Shown: positions 6,502 to 6,516 of the stretch, piece by piece
Numbering within the stretch: the stretch's first letter is position 1
How the letters are laid out: each line of letters begins with the position of its first letter
Assembly: GCA_022736605.1 (NCBI GenBank)
Contig: DZDB01000108.1
Location: 1 to 6,516 of the forward strand
Length of the DNA stretch: 6,516 nucleotides
Direction: 5' to 3'
DNA from: Sideroxydans lithotrophicus
GTDB lineage: Bacteria > Pseudomonadota > Gammaproteobacteria > Burkholderiales > Sulfuriferulaceae
Position numbers and translations under genes: made by a program
The notes under the pieces: model-generated
Database searches by the model: none
What the model was told of the DNA's origin: nothing
What the model saw: the letters and a program-made list of their open reading frames with translations, nothing else

Positions 6502-6516
6502 ATGAATCAGACAGCC
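6502..6516 (+). CDS. Start of an unidentified gene (3'-truncated by window edge)
   Basis: ATG at 6502 follows AAAGGG (6489-6494) with a spacing of seven bases and a strong promoter about 30 bases upstream, so this is very probably a real start. Only five codons are visible (MNQTA), too few to name the product. Its own promoter and operator-like palindromes suggest that it is regulated separately from the operon before it. Confidence 0.6.

Noticed and set aside
1..6516. tRNA, rRNA, CRISPR, insertion sequence or phage features
   Set aside because: Reading both strands shows no direct-repeat arrays, transposase motifs or structural RNA genes. Nearly all bases belong to recognisable housekeeping or transport genes.

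Overview
The window reads as an ordinary, gene-dense chromosomal segment of a Gram-negative proteobacterium with fairly high GC. A betaproteobacterium, or a related gammaproteobacterium, fits best. The clues are the divergent yjgA/darP and pmbA/tldE pair (YjgA is essentially a beta/gamma protein), glutathione metabolism, a lipobox lipoprotein, and an FcbT/Tak-type TRAP transporter. This assignment comes from recognising protein families, not from a database search.

Layout. Bases 1-1282 (+) hold glutathione reductase, missing about the first 22 residues at the window edge. Six bases later it meets, tail to tail, a small exported DsrE-family protein on the minus strand (1289-1804). A 100-base gap (1805-1904) contains two adjacent inverted repeats. 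Next on the minus strand is yjgA/darP (1905-2462), a 50S ribosome maturation factor. A 67-base divergent region with a good extended -10 promoter separates it from a four-gene plus-strand run: pmbA/tldE (2530-3867), a tesA-like lipoprotein esterase (3867-4478), and the small and large membrane subunits of a TRAP transporter (4489-5028 and 5028-6425). Genes in this run overlap by one base (TGATG) or are 10 bases apart, so it looks like one translationally coupled operon. The last 91 bases hold a near-consensus sigma70 promoter, two abutting inverted repeats that look like operators, and the first five codons of another gene (MNQTA...) cut by the window end.

How the genes fit together. Glutathione reductase maintains cytoplasmic thiol redox. 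PmbA is half of the TldD/TldE metalloprotease, and YjgA acts on the ribosome. These are housekeeping functions with no obvious mutual pathway. The tesA-dctQ-dctM segment may be a functional unit: a periplasm-facing esterase would release carboxylates next to a carboxylate importer. The substrate-binding protein that such an importer needs is not in the window.

I did not find a clear, previously undescribed system. The points most worth a second look are the stacked palindromes in the terminal promoter, the substitution in the NADPH-binding loop of glutathione reductase, and the unusual gene partnership of the esterase and the TRAP permeases.
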